From positions 1,674,001-1,738,000 of the forward strand of contig NC_016751.1 in assembly GCF_000255135.1 (NCBI RefSeq): 64,000 nucleotides of DNA. The letters are read 5' to 3'. Position numbers and translations under genes: made by a program. Under the pieces are notes generated by a model that saw only the letters and a program-made list of their open reading frames with translations, did not search any database and was not told the DNA's origin. This DNA is from Marinitoga piezophila KA3 (GTDB lineage: Bacteria; Thermotogota; Thermotogae; Petrotogales; Petrotogaceae). Below, piece by piece: positions 8,963 to 19,348 of this stretch (position 1 is the stretch's first letter; every line of letters starts with the position of its first letter).

Positions 8963-10519
8963 ATGAAACTAAAAACAAAAAATAATATATTATTTGTATT
9001 AGAAATATTATTGAGAGTAGGATATGGAATAGCAATTCCCTTATTACTAAAGTGGATAATAGATATGTCAATAAAAAGTCCTGAAAAGGCATTGTACGGA
9101 GCGTATATTTATTCAGCAATGGTGCTTATTGAGTTGATGTTATTGTTATATTTTGGAGTGAAGAATAGGCATATATGGCCACATTTTTATACTGAGAAAA
9201 TAAAAAGTTTAATATTAAAGGGATTATATGATAAAAACAAAAAACATGAAAATGGAAAATTAATAAATATAATATTTGATGATTCATATAATGTAGTTGA
9301 ACCAACACAGATATTCTTTGCAATGCTATATGCAAGATTAATAAAAACATTTATAGCTTTTGGAATAATCTGGTATATAGCCGGATTAAAATATTTTTTA
9401 ATATCATTGATATATTTAGCAGTATTGGGAATAAATTCATATATTATTCATAAAATAAAGTATGACGAAATAAATAATGCATATAAAAATCTTATGGATC
9501 ATTATCTGGATTTTATTTCTGGAAATAAGGTTATATACCAATATAATATATTTGATAGCTTCTATAAGTTAAAGGAAAAACATGAAATTAAGAATATAAA
9601 AGAGCAAATGAAATATTATATAAAATATGTTTTTGGAAATCTTTTAAATTCAATATCAACAGTAATATATAATGTAATGATGGTATATTTATTGGTAAAT
9701 GATATAAAAACTGGAATTTTAACTCTTGGAACATATTTTATGATTTTCCAGTTTAAAGAAGATATAACAGATCCACCAGAAGTATTATATTTCTTATTAA
9801 ACGAATTTAAAAAGATAAAAGTAAGTAGAGAAAAAGTTAAAGAAATAGAGGAAATTTCTACAGAAAATACTTATGAAATAATAGGAAATGATTATATAGA
9901 AAAACCTGAAATTGCAGTTGAAAAATTAAAATTTGGATATAATGGGAAGAATAAAATATTTGAAAATTTAAATTTTAAATTTTCAGGGCCAGGATTATAT
10001 TTAATAAGAGGAAAAAGTGGAATAGAAAAAAGTACATTGATAAAAATTCTATTAAAATTTTTTGAGCCAGAATACGGAAATATATTAATAAATGGGAAAA
10101 ATATAAAAGAGGTTAGTCCGGAATATCTGAAAAGAAATATAAAGGTTTTGATGCAGGATAGTTATCATATTAGAGGAACAATAAAAGAAAATATAGATTT
10201 TGGAAGAAATCATGAAGAAGAGAAAATAAAAGAAACAATGCGAAAAACGGGCTTAGAAGATTTAGATGTAAATTATACAATAGATTTTAACGGAGAAAAT
10301 ATTTCAGGAGGACAATTAAAACGTGTATTAATTGGGCGAACTATAATAGACGATTCTCAAATAGTAATTTTTGATGAACCATTTGTAAATATAGACAATA
10401 AAAATAAAGAATTAATAATTGAGATATTGGAAAAAATAAAAGAGAAGAAAATGTGTATAGTAATAACTCATGATCATATCCTTGATACTAAAGCTGACAA
10501 AATATTGGAGTTAGGGTGA
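8963..10519 (+). CDS. ABC exporter half-transporter with degenerate Walker A
   Basis: 518 residues: an N-terminal six-helix transmembrane domain (about 1-290) and a C-terminal nucleotide-binding domain (about 310-518), the layout of ABCB-type exporters. The P-loop reads GKSGIEKST, with Glu where the family has the invariant Gly before Lys. The signature (ISGGQLKRVLIGRT), Walker B (IVIFDEPFVNID) and H-loop (ITHDH) look intact. The start follows GGAGTGTGAG. The stop overlaps the next gene, so the two probably form a heterodimer with one weakened ATP site. The upstream secreted-peptide gene suggests peptide export or immunity (inference). Confidence 0.85.
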   Translation: MKLKTKNNILFVLEILLRVGYGIAIPLLLKWIIDMSIKSPEKALYGAYIYSAMVLIELMLLLYFGVKNRHIWPHFYTEKIKSLILKGLYDKNKKHENGKLINIIFDDSYNVVEPTQIFFAMLYARLIKTFIAFGIIWYIAGLKYFLISLIYLAVLGINSYIIHKIKYDEINNAYKNLMDHYLDFISGNKVIYQYNIFDSFYKLKEKHEIKNIKEQMKYYIKYVFGNLLNSISTVIYNVMMVYLLVNDIKTGILTLGTYFMIFQFKEDITDPPEVLYFLLNEFKKIKVSREKVKEIEEISTENTYEIIGNDYIEKPEIAVEKLKFGYNGKNKIFENLNFKFSGPGLYLIRGKSGIEKSTLIKILLKFFEPEYGNILINGKNIKEVSPEYLKRNIKVLMQDSYHIRGTIKENIDFGRNHEEEKIKETMRKTGLEDLDVNYTIDFNGENISGGQLKRVLIGRTIIDDSQIVIFDEPFVNIDNKNKELIIEILEKIKEKKMCIVITHDHILDTKADKILELG

Positions 10520-10524
10520 GAAGT

Positions 10525-12168
10525 ATGTGGAAAATTATAAAAAATGTTGGATATAAAAATCTGTTTCTCTTTTTTATTTCAGTAATATTTGGAGTATCAA
10601 GTATGATTTTTCAGGTAAAGGTTCCAATGCAAATAAAAGAAATACTGGATGGAGTAATTCAAAATAAAAATTTTGAATTAAATTTGATAATTATGCTATT
10701 TTTATATTATATATTATCAGAACTATCGGAATCAATTTCAAAGGTTTTATCTGTATATTCTCAACTTTTATCTGAAAAGGAATTAAGAAAAAGAATACTG
10801 AAAAATATTATAGAAAATAAGAGAGAAGATATATCTAAAAATGGAATAGGATATATACAGGCAATAATATTTACTGATATAGAAACATTTTTATCAATAA
10901 TGAATCCAAGAATTGTTTTAAGTGTTTTGTCTATAATATATATAATATTATCAAGTTATATAATGTTCCAGATAAATAAGGTTTACACAGTAATTTTAAT
11001 AGCCTATATAATAGTAGTATTTATGTATTTCAGAAAAGCCTGGGAAATAAATTCAAAAGGTTTTGAAAAATTAAGAAATGAAGAAAGGGAAATAAAAGCA
11101 TATACAGAAAATTTATTGAAAGCCAGGGTTGATCTATATTTGTTTAATAAGATAAAACATTTTTTTGATGTTAAATTGAATAATAGGTTTGGAAGCTATA
11201 CTCAAAAAGCAAAAAAAGCATATTCAATTAATCATAAATATATAAATATGTTTCCTGAATTTATTAGAAATACAGCATTCGTATTGATTTTAATAATATC
11301 AATTAATCAATTAATAAAGAGAGAAATAACCTTTGGAACCTTTCAGATGATAATGAGTTATTCAGGAACAATATTGATAATTGCATCGCAATTATCATTA
11401 ATAACAGGTGAAATTTCAAAAGCATTGTCAACCAAAAAGATTTTACAGGAATATATAAGCATTCCAACTAAAAATGAAATAGAAAAAGTTACAGATATTT
11501 CACAAAAAAATGAAATAGAAAAGTTTAATGAAAGTATAAAATCATTGGAAATTGATAAAGCTGGTTATGGATATGAGGATAAAAAAATAATAGAAGGTTT
11601 AACGTTTAAAGCAAAATCAAATGAAGTGATTATATTAAAAGGAAAAAGCGGTAGTGGAAAAACTACATTTTTTGAGGTATTAGTGGGGAATCTTCCGTTG
11701 TTAGATGGTAAAATAAGAATTAATGGCAAAGAATTAAAAGAAAGTATATTAAACAAAACTGCATATATGAATCAAAATGATTATATATTTAAAGAAAGTA
11801 TATATGAAAATATATCTCTTGGAAGAGATATAGATAAAAAAGAAGTGGAAAGGATTTTACAAATTTTAGATTTAAAAGATTTTGATTTAGATTATGAATT
11901 AGAAGAAAATGGGAAAAATATATCCGGGGGGCAAAAATCAAGAATATTACTTGCCAGAACATTAATATCTAAAGAAAAAGAAGTAATATTGCTTGATGAA
12001 CCTTTAACCGGAGTTGATAAAAAAACAAAACAAAAAATATTGGATAGATTAAACGAGTTTTTTAAAAACAAAATAGCTATAATTTCTACACATGATGATG
12101 ACATAACTAAATTGGGAAAGATTATTGATATTGAAAAATATTTAGCAGTAAATAGCAATGAAAAATGA
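10525..12168 (+). CDS. ABC exporter half-transporter, catalytically intact partner
   Basis: 547 residues from ATG 10525, preceded by GGGTGAG; GTG 10516, overlapping the upstream stop, is an alternative start. Six membrane helices (about 15-300), then a nucleotide-binding domain with a normal Walker A (GKSGSGKTT), signature (ISGGQKSRILLART), Walker B (VILLDEPLTGVD) and H-loop (STHDD). With the upstream half-transporter it should form a heterodimeric type IV ABC exporter. Substrate unknown; the 43-residue peptide encoded upstream is the natural candidate. Confidence 0.87.
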   Translation: MWKIIKNVGYKNLFLFFISVIFGVSSMIFQVKVPMQIKEILDGVIQNKNFELNLIIMLFLYYILSELSESISKVLSVYSQLLSEKELRKRILKNIIENKREDISKNGIGYIQAIIFTDIETFLSIMNPRIVLSVLSIIYIILSSYIMFQINKVYTVILIAYIIVVFMYFRKAWEINSKGFEKLRNEEREIKAYTENLLKARVDLYLFNKIKHFFDVKLNNRFGSYTQKAKKAYSINHKYINMFPEFIRNTAFVLILIISINQLIKREITFGTFQMIMSYSGTILIIASQLSLITGEISKALSTKKILQEYISIPTKNEIEKVTDISQKNEIEKFNESIKSLEIDKAGYGYEDKKIIEGLTFKAKSNEVIILKGKSGSGKTTFFEVLVGNLPLLDGKIRINGKELKESILNKTAYMNQNDYIFKESIYENISLGRDIDKKEVERILQILDLKDFDLDYELEENGKNISGGQKSRILLARTLISKEKEVILLDEPLTGVDKKTKQKILDRLNEFFKNKIAIISTHDDDITKLGKIIDIEKYLAVNSNEK

Positions 12169-12186
12169 TATCAAATTTGATAAAAT

Positions 12187-12216
12187 AAATCCCCGTGTAA
12201 TTACACGGGGATTTAT
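12187..12216. terminator. bidirectional intrinsic terminator
   Basis: CCCCGTGTAA/TTACACGGGG stem with AAAT and ATTT flanks between the convergent exporter and malG genes. Confidence 0.9.
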
Positions 12217-12230
12217 TTATGTTATGTGAA

Positions 12231-14840
12231 TTATCCTTTTACTGAACCCTGAGTTAATCCACCTACAAGATATTTTTGCATGGAAAGGAATAGAATAACC
12301 ATTGGAACTGCACCTAATAATGCTGCTGCTGTAAATAGACCCCATTCAGTTTCAAATGGACCTGATGAGAATGTTTGTAATCCGACAGCATATGTGAAGT
12401 TCTGTTCACTTGCAAGAACTATTCTTGCCATAACAAATTCATTGAATGTTCCCATAAATGATAATATAGTTACAACTGCTAAAATTGGTGATGCAAGAGG
12501 CAATACAATTAACCAGAAAGTCTGGAATCTTGTAGCGCCATCAATCATGGCAGATTCTTCAAGAGAATCTGGAATAGTATCGTAATACCCTTTTATAAGC
12601 CACATATTAAATGCAACACCACCAAGATAAACAAATATCAACCCTGATAACGTATCGAGACCTATAAATCCAAAATAATCACCCATGAATTTAAGGATTC
12701 CATATAATGCAACCATATACATAATTGCAGGGAACATTTGAATAAGCATTAAATATAATAACCCTTCTTTTCTTCCTTTAAATCTCATTCTACTAAATGG
12801 ATAAGCTGCAACAGCTGTCATTAAAACTGTTAGTATTGCAGTAATTCCAGCCACGATTATAGAGTTCATGAGCCATCTTAAGAAAGGCTTTCTTTGCTTT
12901 GGATTCCATTTGTCAAGTAGATTATATATATTTCCATCTATTTTTCTTAAATCTGATTTTAAAGCCTTATATTTTACAGAATCAGAAAGGTCTGATACAA
13001 TTCTTGAGGATCTTGAGAGATCAGCCTTTGCAGGACCGTATTTTGAGTTGTATATAGATGAAATTTGCATAATAGGCAAAATATCTGCTGTATATCCACC
13101 ATAATTTAATTTTAAGTAATCATCAGAATTGTTTTTCAACTCTGCTAATTGTGATTCAAATTCTTCTATTATTTTATTAAATGAAACAAGACTTTTCTGG
13201 AATTTTTCATTGGCTTCTTCAATATTTTCTTTTAATGTGAAGATGTTTATATCCTTCTTATCTGGCTTGTAGTATTTAAATATTTTAGAATTTAATAACG
13301 TTGAAATAAATTGTGCTTCTTCATAATTATTAACATCAGCGTTTATAAATTCCTTTACCATTAATAATTCGCCATAATTCTTTAATTTATCAAATTTATC
13401 AAATTCAGTTTTAAGAGAATTGTATAAAGTGTTATATTCATTATTGTATTTTTCTAATTCAGTTTTTATCCTTGAATACTCGCTATCCAATGTTTCAGCT
13501 TCTTTTATATTCGTTGCTAAGGTTAAAACAAGATTTTCAAAGGTTTTTATTGTTGGATTAATAGCTTCAATTACACCTGTAATTGTTTTATATGCGGGAT
13601 TTAAAAATTCCACATCTTTATTTGAATAAATTTTTACTGCATTATCATTTATCCATATGAAAGAACTGGCAAATGATTCAATGTAGGTTTTGTATTCTTT
13701 AAAATCATCGAATAATACAAAATTTTCATTTATTGTAGTAAATGCATTTGAAAGATATTTTGCATTATCCATTAATTTTTGCATTTCCAATGTATAAATC
13801 TTTTTTTCCTTTAAATTGTACTTTTTAAATATATCAACTGCCGAGGAAAGTTTTTCGCCATATGGAGCGTAGATTTCCAATAATGCATTTAAGTCACCAT
13901 TTAATTTTAATATTTCTTTATTCTTTTCGCTAATTTTTGAAGATAATTCATTTGATTTTTTCTGTAAAGAACTAATTTTACTTTCATAATCTTTTAGTTT
14001 TGAAAGCTCATTACCGTATTTTTCATTTTCAAGAGTTGCAAAGTAATCATCAACTTGTTCAGCTGTTTTAGTAATATCCTTCCAATTTGCATATAGTGAT
14101 TTTATAATCGCTGGTAATTTTTGTAATTCTGAATTATCAGGTTGTAACTTTTTCCATTTTTTATATACTCTTATGTTCCAGAGCGTATAGCCTGGTTTTA
14201 AGCCATATATTGTATCAAAAGTTTTAGATATATATGTTTTATTTTCTGGAGTTATAGAGATTTGGTTTAATATGGTTCTTGCTTCATCTCTAAGCTTCAA
14301 ATATTCATTGATTTTAGTTTTTAAAGAGGATATATTTTCATTTATTTCTGATAAATCCATTCCCCTAACTAATTCTTTTTCAATTTCGGAAAGATTTTTT
14401 ACTTCATTATTTCTTGCAGTATTAATGTCATTTAATATTTCATTTGAGTATTTTGAGTTAATATTAGTAAGGATATTTTCAAATCTTAAATTTATATCTT
14501 CGAAATATTGTTTTGTTTCTGATATATATGTTTCAAAATCAGAGATTTGTGTATTTAACTTTTCTCTGGCTTCATCAAATGAAAGAGAAGAATTTTCACC
14601 GATAAAATGTGCAGTACTGTTCATATCTTTTATTAATTCCGGAACAGTAGCTTTTGGGAACAATAAATCTCTATAATAATTAAATGTAATTCTTGATGAA
14701 AATAATTTTGGAGAAAATGCTGCATTATCTCGTCTTACAGATGTTGTAACAACCCAAACTAAAGGGAAAAGCACAATTATAGTGATTATAATAAGAAATA
14801 TATGTCTTAATATATAATTTTTCTTCTGTATCATAGCCAT
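12231..14840 (-). CDS. malG: maltose/maltodextrin ABC permease MalG with giant extracytoplasmic insert
   Basis: 869 residues, about three times a usual MalG (near 280-300). One membrane helix at the N-terminus (about 10-33) is followed by a helical, coiled-coil-rich region of roughly 580 residues (Glu/Lys/Ser/Leu-rich), then the conserved permease core from about residue 650, with the ATPase-contact EAA loop DSLEESAMIDGATRFQTFWL and the typical C-terminal GGLTQGSVKG. By topology the insert faces outward. I recall that Thermotoga MalG proteins are also oversized (not checked). ATG 14840 overlaps the malF stop (TAATG). Confidence 0.9.
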   Translation of the reverse strand: MAMIQKKNYILRHIFLIIITIIVLFPLVWVVTTSVRRDNAAFSPKLFSSRITFNYYRDLLFPKATVPELIKDMNSTAHFIGENSSLSFDEAREKLNTQISDFETYISETKQYFEDINLRFENILTNINSKYSNEILNDINTARNNEVKNLSEIEKELVRGMDLSEINENISSLKTKINEYLKLRDEARTILNQISITPENKTYISKTFDTIYGLKPGYTLWNIRVYKKWKKLQPDNSELQKLPAIIKSLYANWKDITKTAEQVDDYFATLENEKYGNELSKLKDYESKISSLQKKSNELSSKISEKNKEILKLNGDLNALLEIYAPYGEKLSSAVDIFKKYNLKEKKIYTLEMQKLMDNAKYLSNAFTTINENFVLFDDFKEYKTYIESFASSFIWINDNAVKIYSNKDVEFLNPAYKTITGVIEAINPTIKTFENLVLTLATNIKEAETLDSEYSRIKTELEKYNNEYNTLYNSLKTEFDKFDKLKNYGELLMVKEFINADVNNYEEAQFISTLLNSKIFKYYKPDKKDINIFTLKENIEEANEKFQKSLVSFNKIIEEFESQLAELKNNSDDYLKLNYGGYTADILPIMQISSIYNSKYGPAKADLSRSSRIVSDLSDSVKYKALKSDLRKIDGNIYNLLDKWNPKQRKPFLRWLMNSIIVAGITAILTVLMTAVAAYPFSRMRFKGRKEGLLYLMLIQMFPAIMYMVALYGILKFMGDYFGFIGLDTLSGLIFVYLGGVAFNMWLIKGYYDTIPDSLEESAMIDGATRFQTFWLIVLPLASPILAVVTILSFMGTFNEFVMARIVLASEQNFTYAVGLQTFSSGPFETEWGLFTAAALLGAVPMVILFLSMQKYLVGGLTQGSVKG

Positions 14841-16621
14841 TATCTGCTCACCTCTTCAAATGCACCGGATAATTTAAAGTTGAAATAACTAATACCGGAT
14901 ACTATAGCAAAGATTAATATTGAAATAGCACTTGCAAAACCAAAATCCTGACCTCGAGAACCTTCAAAAGCCAATTTATATGTATATGAGATGAGTATAT
15001 CTGTTGAACCTGCAGGTGTTGTTGCTCCTGGCATTGCAGGGCCACCACCTGTTAACAAATATATATTAACAAAATTATTGAAATTAAATGCAAAACTGCT
15101 TACAAGTAAAGGTGTAAGGGAAACCATTAATAATGGTAAAGTAATCTTTTTAAATTGTGTCCAACGTGTTGCTCCGTCAATAGAAGCTGCTTCATAAAGT
15201 TCATCTGGAATACTCTGTAAAGCACCTAAGGTTATTGTCATCATATATGGAAATCCAAGCCATGTATTTACAATCAACACAGCTACCTTTGCCCAAAATG
15301 GGTCATTTAACCATTTTATAGGTTCCAGTCCCAACGTTGTAATAACAAATCTGTTTAATATACCATATGTTTCATTGAAAAAGCCGTTTCTCCATATTAA
15401 TACAGAAATAAATGCCGGAACTGCCCAGGGTATTATTAAAAGAGTTCTATATAATATTCTACCTTTCATATTTTTATCATTAAGCATTAAAGCCAGAATC
15501 ATACCTATAATAAAACTAAACAACACGCTTAAAGCTGCATAAGTAAATGTCCAACCAAAGATTTTAAGAAATGGACCGGAAATCTTTGGGTCATCTTTTA
15601 TACGCTTGAATTGATATGCTCCCACAAAATGCGAATAACCTATAAGTCTTTCTAATTTTCCGTTCTCATTATAATCCCAGAAAGCACCATCTTTTTCTAC
15701 TAATTCCCTATTGGTTCTGGTATTAAATATAATAGTTTTGTATGTTTTTTTATTATTTTTGTATATAGGTTTGACTCTTAATTCATATATTCTATACGAT
15801 TCATTAAATTTCTTATATATGTATCTCGAAGACAGTCTGTAACTTTTTCCTTCTGGTGTTTTTAATTCAAGAGCTCCTATATACTTTTGCCTGAGAACAG
15901 AATTATAAAACGCGGCATTTTTGAAAGTTTCTCTGTCTATAGGTGAATAAAAATATACATATTTCTTTCCAGAATCCGTTTCAAATCCTATAATTTCTTC
16001 GGCCTTTTTTTCTAAAGGCAATTCTTTGAAGGTTTCGTCTATAGCGATTCTTGTGAATGCTGTATAAATTTCGCCATTAATATTTGCTTTTAATTTATCC
16101 TTAGAAATTTCATATAATTCTGAAACTGCTAATTTGGTATTTCCCTTTGCATCTGTTTTTATTTCAGAAGGTTTTTGTGCTAAAAGTAATTTATCATCGT
16201 TATATAAAAGTATTAAAAAATCTTCTGTTGGTTTAAAATCTTTCATAACAACAAATACTTTAAAATTAAAATTTTCACCATTTTGTGGTTCATATAAATA
16301 ATTTGGATCTTCCAATAAAATTTGAATAGCCTGATCTCTTGTAAATAAATGTCCTGTTCCATAATTGGTAAAAGCAGTTTTTACTGTGTAATAAATAGGG
16401 TATACTGTTAAAATAAATAGGAAAAACATTGCAGGTAAGGTATAACGATATGGGTATCCTTTTTTTGAAAATATTGCAATATTTGCGAGTATAGTAAATG
16501 CTGCAATAACAACTGCCAGACCGTAATTTCCCAATCCAGATAAAATAAATATAGTCCAGATTAATCCGGCATTTAGAAGTGCGATAAATGAGTACAACAA
16601 TGCCTTGCCGATGAATTTCAT
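14840..16621 (-). CDS. malF: maltose/maltodextrin ABC permease MalF
   Basis: 593 residues: several N-terminal helices, a large periplasmic P2-type loop (about 100-350), then the permease core with the EAA loop (DELYEAASIDGATRWTQFKK). MalF normally pairs with MalG to form the channel for oligosaccharides handed over by MalE; the ATPase MalK is shared. GGGAGG precedes ATG 16621. No malE or malK is adjacent, so the binding protein and ATPase must lie elsewhere. The exact sugar cannot be read from the sequence. Confidence 0.9.
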   Translation of the reverse strand: MKFIGKALLYSFIALLNAGLIWTIFILSGLGNYGLAVVIAAFTILANIAIFSKKGYPYRYTLPAMFFLFILTVYPIYYTVKTAFTNYGTGHLFTRDQAIQILLEDPNYLYEPQNGENFNFKVFVVMKDFKPTEDFLILLYNDDKLLLAQKPSEIKTDAKGNTKLAVSELYEISKDKLKANINGEIYTAFTRIAIDETFKELPLEKKAEEIIGFETDSGKKYVYFYSPIDRETFKNAAFYNSVLRQKYIGALELKTPEGKSYRLSSRYIYKKFNESYRIYELRVKPIYKNNKKTYKTIIFNTRTNRELVEKDGAFWDYNENGKLERLIGYSHFVGAYQFKRIKDDPKISGPFLKIFGWTFTYAALSVLFSFIIGMILALMLNDKNMKGRILYRTLLIIPWAVPAFISVLIWRNGFFNETYGILNRFVITTLGLEPIKWLNDPFWAKVAVLIVNTWLGFPYMMTITLGALQSIPDELYEAASIDGATRWTQFKKITLPLLMVSLTPLLVSSFAFNFNNFVNIYLLTGGGPAMPGATTPAGSTDILISYTYKLAFEGSRGQDFGFASAISILIFAIVSGISYFNFKLSGAFEEVSR

Positions 16622-16685
16622 GGTGTCCCTCCCTTAAAATAAGTAAATTTTTTATATATTTCCTTTTAAACGTTGATACTTAATA

Positions 16686-16694
16686 ATTATAACA
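16686..16694 (-). promoter_or_regulatory. extended -10 promoter (TGTTATAAT) for malFG
   Basis: Minus-strand TGTTATAAT about 65 nt before the malF start, in the 148-nt region shared with the divergent methyltransferase promoter. No sugar-regulator palindrome was recognised. Confidence 0.5.
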
Positions 16695-16733
16695 TAAAAA
16701 TAGCTATTTTACCATACTTTTTACAAAGAAATA

Positions 16734-16742
16734 TGTTATAAT
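16734..16742 (+). promoter_or_regulatory. extended -10 promoter (TGTTATAAT) for the RNA methyltransferase
   Basis: TGTTATAAT 27 nt before ATG 16770, the same nonamer as the divergent malF promoter. Confidence 0.55.
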
Positions 16743-16769
16743 ATAGAAAAAATTAAGTGTGGTGATATT

Positions 16770-17885
16770 ATGGAATATATGGTGTTATGTTCAATAGGTT
16801 TGGAAAAAATTCTCTCAAATGAATTGAAAAAAATGGGATATAAATTAAAAAATGCAAATAATGGAATTGTTGAATTTTATGGTAAAGAATATGATTATTA
16901 TAAATTAAATATTTTATTGCGTACTGCAGAAAGAGTTATGATTAAAATAGGAGAATTTTATGCAGAAACGTTTGACGAATTATTTGATGGAATTTTGGAT
17001 ATTGATTTAAAACAGTATTTACCAAAAAATGGAAAAATAATTATTGACAAGGTAAGAAGCTCAAAATCAAAGTTATATAATAAATCAACAATTCAATCAA
17101 TTGTAAAAAAATCAATAATTGAAAATTTAAAAAAAGGATATAAAATAAACACGTATAATGAAGAAAAAGGCGTATATAAAATAAGGGTATATATAAAAAA
17201 CAATAAAGTAACCTTGGCGCTCGATACTTCAGGAGATGGCTTGCACAAAAGGGGATATAGAAAATATGTGAGCGAAGCGCCATTGAGAGAAACAATTGCA
17301 GCGGCGATGATATTAAAAAGTGGATGGAAAAGAAGATATCCTTTAATAGATCCATTTTGTGGTTCCGGAACAATTCCTATTGAAGGTGTATTGTATGGTT
17401 TAAATATTCCGCCGGGAATTTATAGAGATTTTTCATTTAATGACTGGTATAATTTTAATTCAAATCTTTTTGATGGAATGAAAAAAGAGTTATTAAAAGA
17501 AATTGATTATAATAAAGAGTTAAAAATATATGGTTATGACAAAGCATATAAAATGATAGAAATTGCCAGAAAAAATGCTGGAAATTTTGATATAAATAAA
17601 TATATAACCTTTGTAAAAGCAAATATGGAAAGTATAAATCTTGATTATAAAGAAGGACATATAATTACAAATCCGCCGTATGGCGATAGATTAAAGGATA
17701 AAGATCATGCAGAAAAAATCTATGAACAGATGAGATATTTAAAAAGAAAATATCCTGATTTTAAATATACTATCATTACTTCACATGAAGAATTTGAAGA
17801 TTTTTTTGGAAGTAAAGCAAAGAATAAAAAGAAAATAATAAATGGAAATCACGAGGCGTATATATATTATTTTGAAGGGGTATAA
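16770..17885 (+). CDS. THUMP-domain class I RNA methyltransferase (YpsC/RlmL-N type)
   Basis: 371 residues. An N-terminal ferredoxin-like/THUMP RNA-binding region (about 1-160) precedes a Rossmann methyltransferase domain of the UPF0020 family, with the SAM-binding segment LIDPFCGSGTIPIEG near residues 193-207 and the catalytic NPPYG near 302-306. The NPPY motif marks N2-guanine or N6-adenine methylation; close relatives act on 23S rRNA m2G. I cannot assign the exact base. The HD-GYP gene follows 2 nt after the stop. Confidence 0.88.
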   Translation: MEYMVLCSIGLEKILSNELKKMGYKLKNANNGIVEFYGKEYDYYKLNILLRTAERVMIKIGEFYAETFDELFDGILDIDLKQYLPKNGKIIIDKVRSSKSKLYNKSTIQSIVKKSIIENLKKGYKINTYNEEKGVYKIRVYIKNNKVTLALDTSGDGLHKRGYRKYVSEAPLRETIAAAMILKSGWKRRYPLIDPFCGSGTIPIEGVLYGLNIPPGIYRDFSFNDWYNFNSNLFDGMKKELLKEIDYNKELKIYGYDKAYKMIEIARKNAGNFDINKYITFVKANMESINLDYKEGHIITNPPYGDRLKDKDHAEKIYEQMRYLKRKYPDFKYTIITSHEEFEDFFGSKAKNKKKIINGNHEAYIYYFEGV

Positions 17886-17887
17886 AA

Positions 17888-19348
17888 ATGAGAAGAGAGT
17901 ACTCAGTAAGAGAGCTATTTGATAGAATGAGTTTAATATTTTTATTTTTGATAATGCTTCTTTTACTGCCACCGAATATATACATGAATATAAGAAAAGA
18001 AACATGTTATAAGGAAAAAATTTACGATAAAATATCAAATTTCTTTTTTACAGAAATTACAAGAGAAATAAATAATCAATTATTAACCGAAAAGGCTGAA
18101 AAGGTCTCAATAGTAGAAAATAATATTGAAAATGCATTAAAAGATGTGGGATCTTTAGGTGGATATTCGGTAATTAAAGATAAGGAACTGCTTACGTTTT
18201 ATAAAGTTAATGATAGTTACTATGTAAAAAGAGTTTTTCTTCCAAATATAATAAAAAATGTGGCAAGGAAATTAGAGTTTGAAGAGAATTTTATGGTTGT
18301 AGATTATAATAAAAAAATAATTTATTCTAACATAGAAAAAAACGTAAATTTAAAAGATAAAAATCTTAATTTAAAAGGTTTGGTAAAAATAGGTGATGCA
18401 TTTTATTATTCGAGATTTAATAATGATACATTTACATATTATCCGTTTTATTTATTAATAGATATTAATGTGCATATATGGGATTATATTATAAAAACTT
18501 CTATACAATGGATTGCTATATTACTTATTATATTTATAATTGTTTTTTATATAGAAAAATCACATTATGAAAAAATTAGAAGGAATATAGAAGAATTTTC
18601 TGAAAAATCAAAGATTATAGGAGAAAAATTAATTCATGGTGAAGATACAAAATTTGAAGTGCCTAAGACAAATATAAAAGAAATAGATGATATAGGGAAA
18701 ACATTATTTATGATGTTTTTGCAAAATATAGAATATATGAAAAAAAATAAGAAGCTTATTCAGGAAATTTTAAAACTCCTTGGAAATATTTCGGAATTTA
18801 GAGATGAAATAACAGGAAACCACATAATACGAGTAGGAAAAGTTTCAAGAATAATTGCAGAAGAGGTATTTGAAGATAAAAAAAAGGTAGAAATGATTTA
18901 TTATGCTGCACAATTACATGATATTGGAAAAATAGGTATTCCTGATTCAATTTTGCAAAAACCCGGAAAATTAGATGATGACGAATTTGAAATAATGAAA
19001 AAGCATACAACAATAGGATATGAAATATTAAAAAAGGTTGATGATGAATTATTTGAAATGGCAAGTAAAATAGCTTTATATCATCATGAAAAATACGATG
19101 GGAGTGGGTATCCAGAAGGATTAAAGGGAGAAGAAATACCTATAGAAGGAAGAATAGTAGCGGTTTGTGATGTGTTTGATGCTTTGTTATCAGAAAGACC
19201 GTATAAAAAAGCTTTTGAATTTGAAGAAGGTGTAAAAATAATTATGAGCGGTGAAGGAAAACATTTTGATCCGAAAATAGTTGAGATTTTTGTGAATAAC
19301 ATAGATAAAATTAGAAACCTGTATAAAAACATGGGGGAAAAAGAATGA
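17888..19348 (+). CDS. membrane-anchored HD-GYP phosphodiesterase with extracytoplasmic sensor
   Basis: 486 residues: helix at about 17-34, an extracytoplasmic domain of about 160 residues, a second helix near 200-220, a HAMP-like/coiled linker, then HD-GYP from about 300. Metal-binding and GYP residues are intact (LHDIGKIGIPD, YHHEKYDGSGYPEG, GRIVAVCDVFDAL). HD-GYP domains hydrolyse cyclic-di-GMP or related dinucleotides. The stop overlaps the start of a solute-binding-like gene by ATGA, so the two are translationally coupled and the latter may be the sensor's ligand-binding partner (inference). Confidence 0.88.
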   Translation: MRREYSVRELFDRMSLIFLFLIMLLLLPPNIYMNIRKETCYKEKIYDKISNFFFTEITREINNQLLTEKAEKVSIVENNIENALKDVGSLGGYSVIKDKELLTFYKVNDSYYVKRVFLPNIIKNVARKLEFEENFMVVDYNKKIIYSNIEKNVNLKDKNLNLKGLVKIGDAFYYSRFNNDTFTYYPFYLLIDINVHIWDYIIKTSIQWIAILLIIFIIVFYIEKSHYEKIRRNIEEFSEKSKIIGEKLIHGEDTKFEVPKTNIKEIDDIGKTLFMMFLQNIEYMKKNKKLIQEILKLLGNISEFRDEITGNHIIRVGKVSRIIAEEVFEDKKKVEMIYYAAQLHDIGKIGIPDSILQKPGKLDDDEFEIMKKHTTIGYEILKKVDDELFEMASKIALYHHEKYDGSGYPEGLKGEEIPIEGRIVAVCDVFDALLSERPYKKAFEFEEGVKIIMSGEGKHFDPKIVEIFVNNIDKIRNLYKNMGEKE

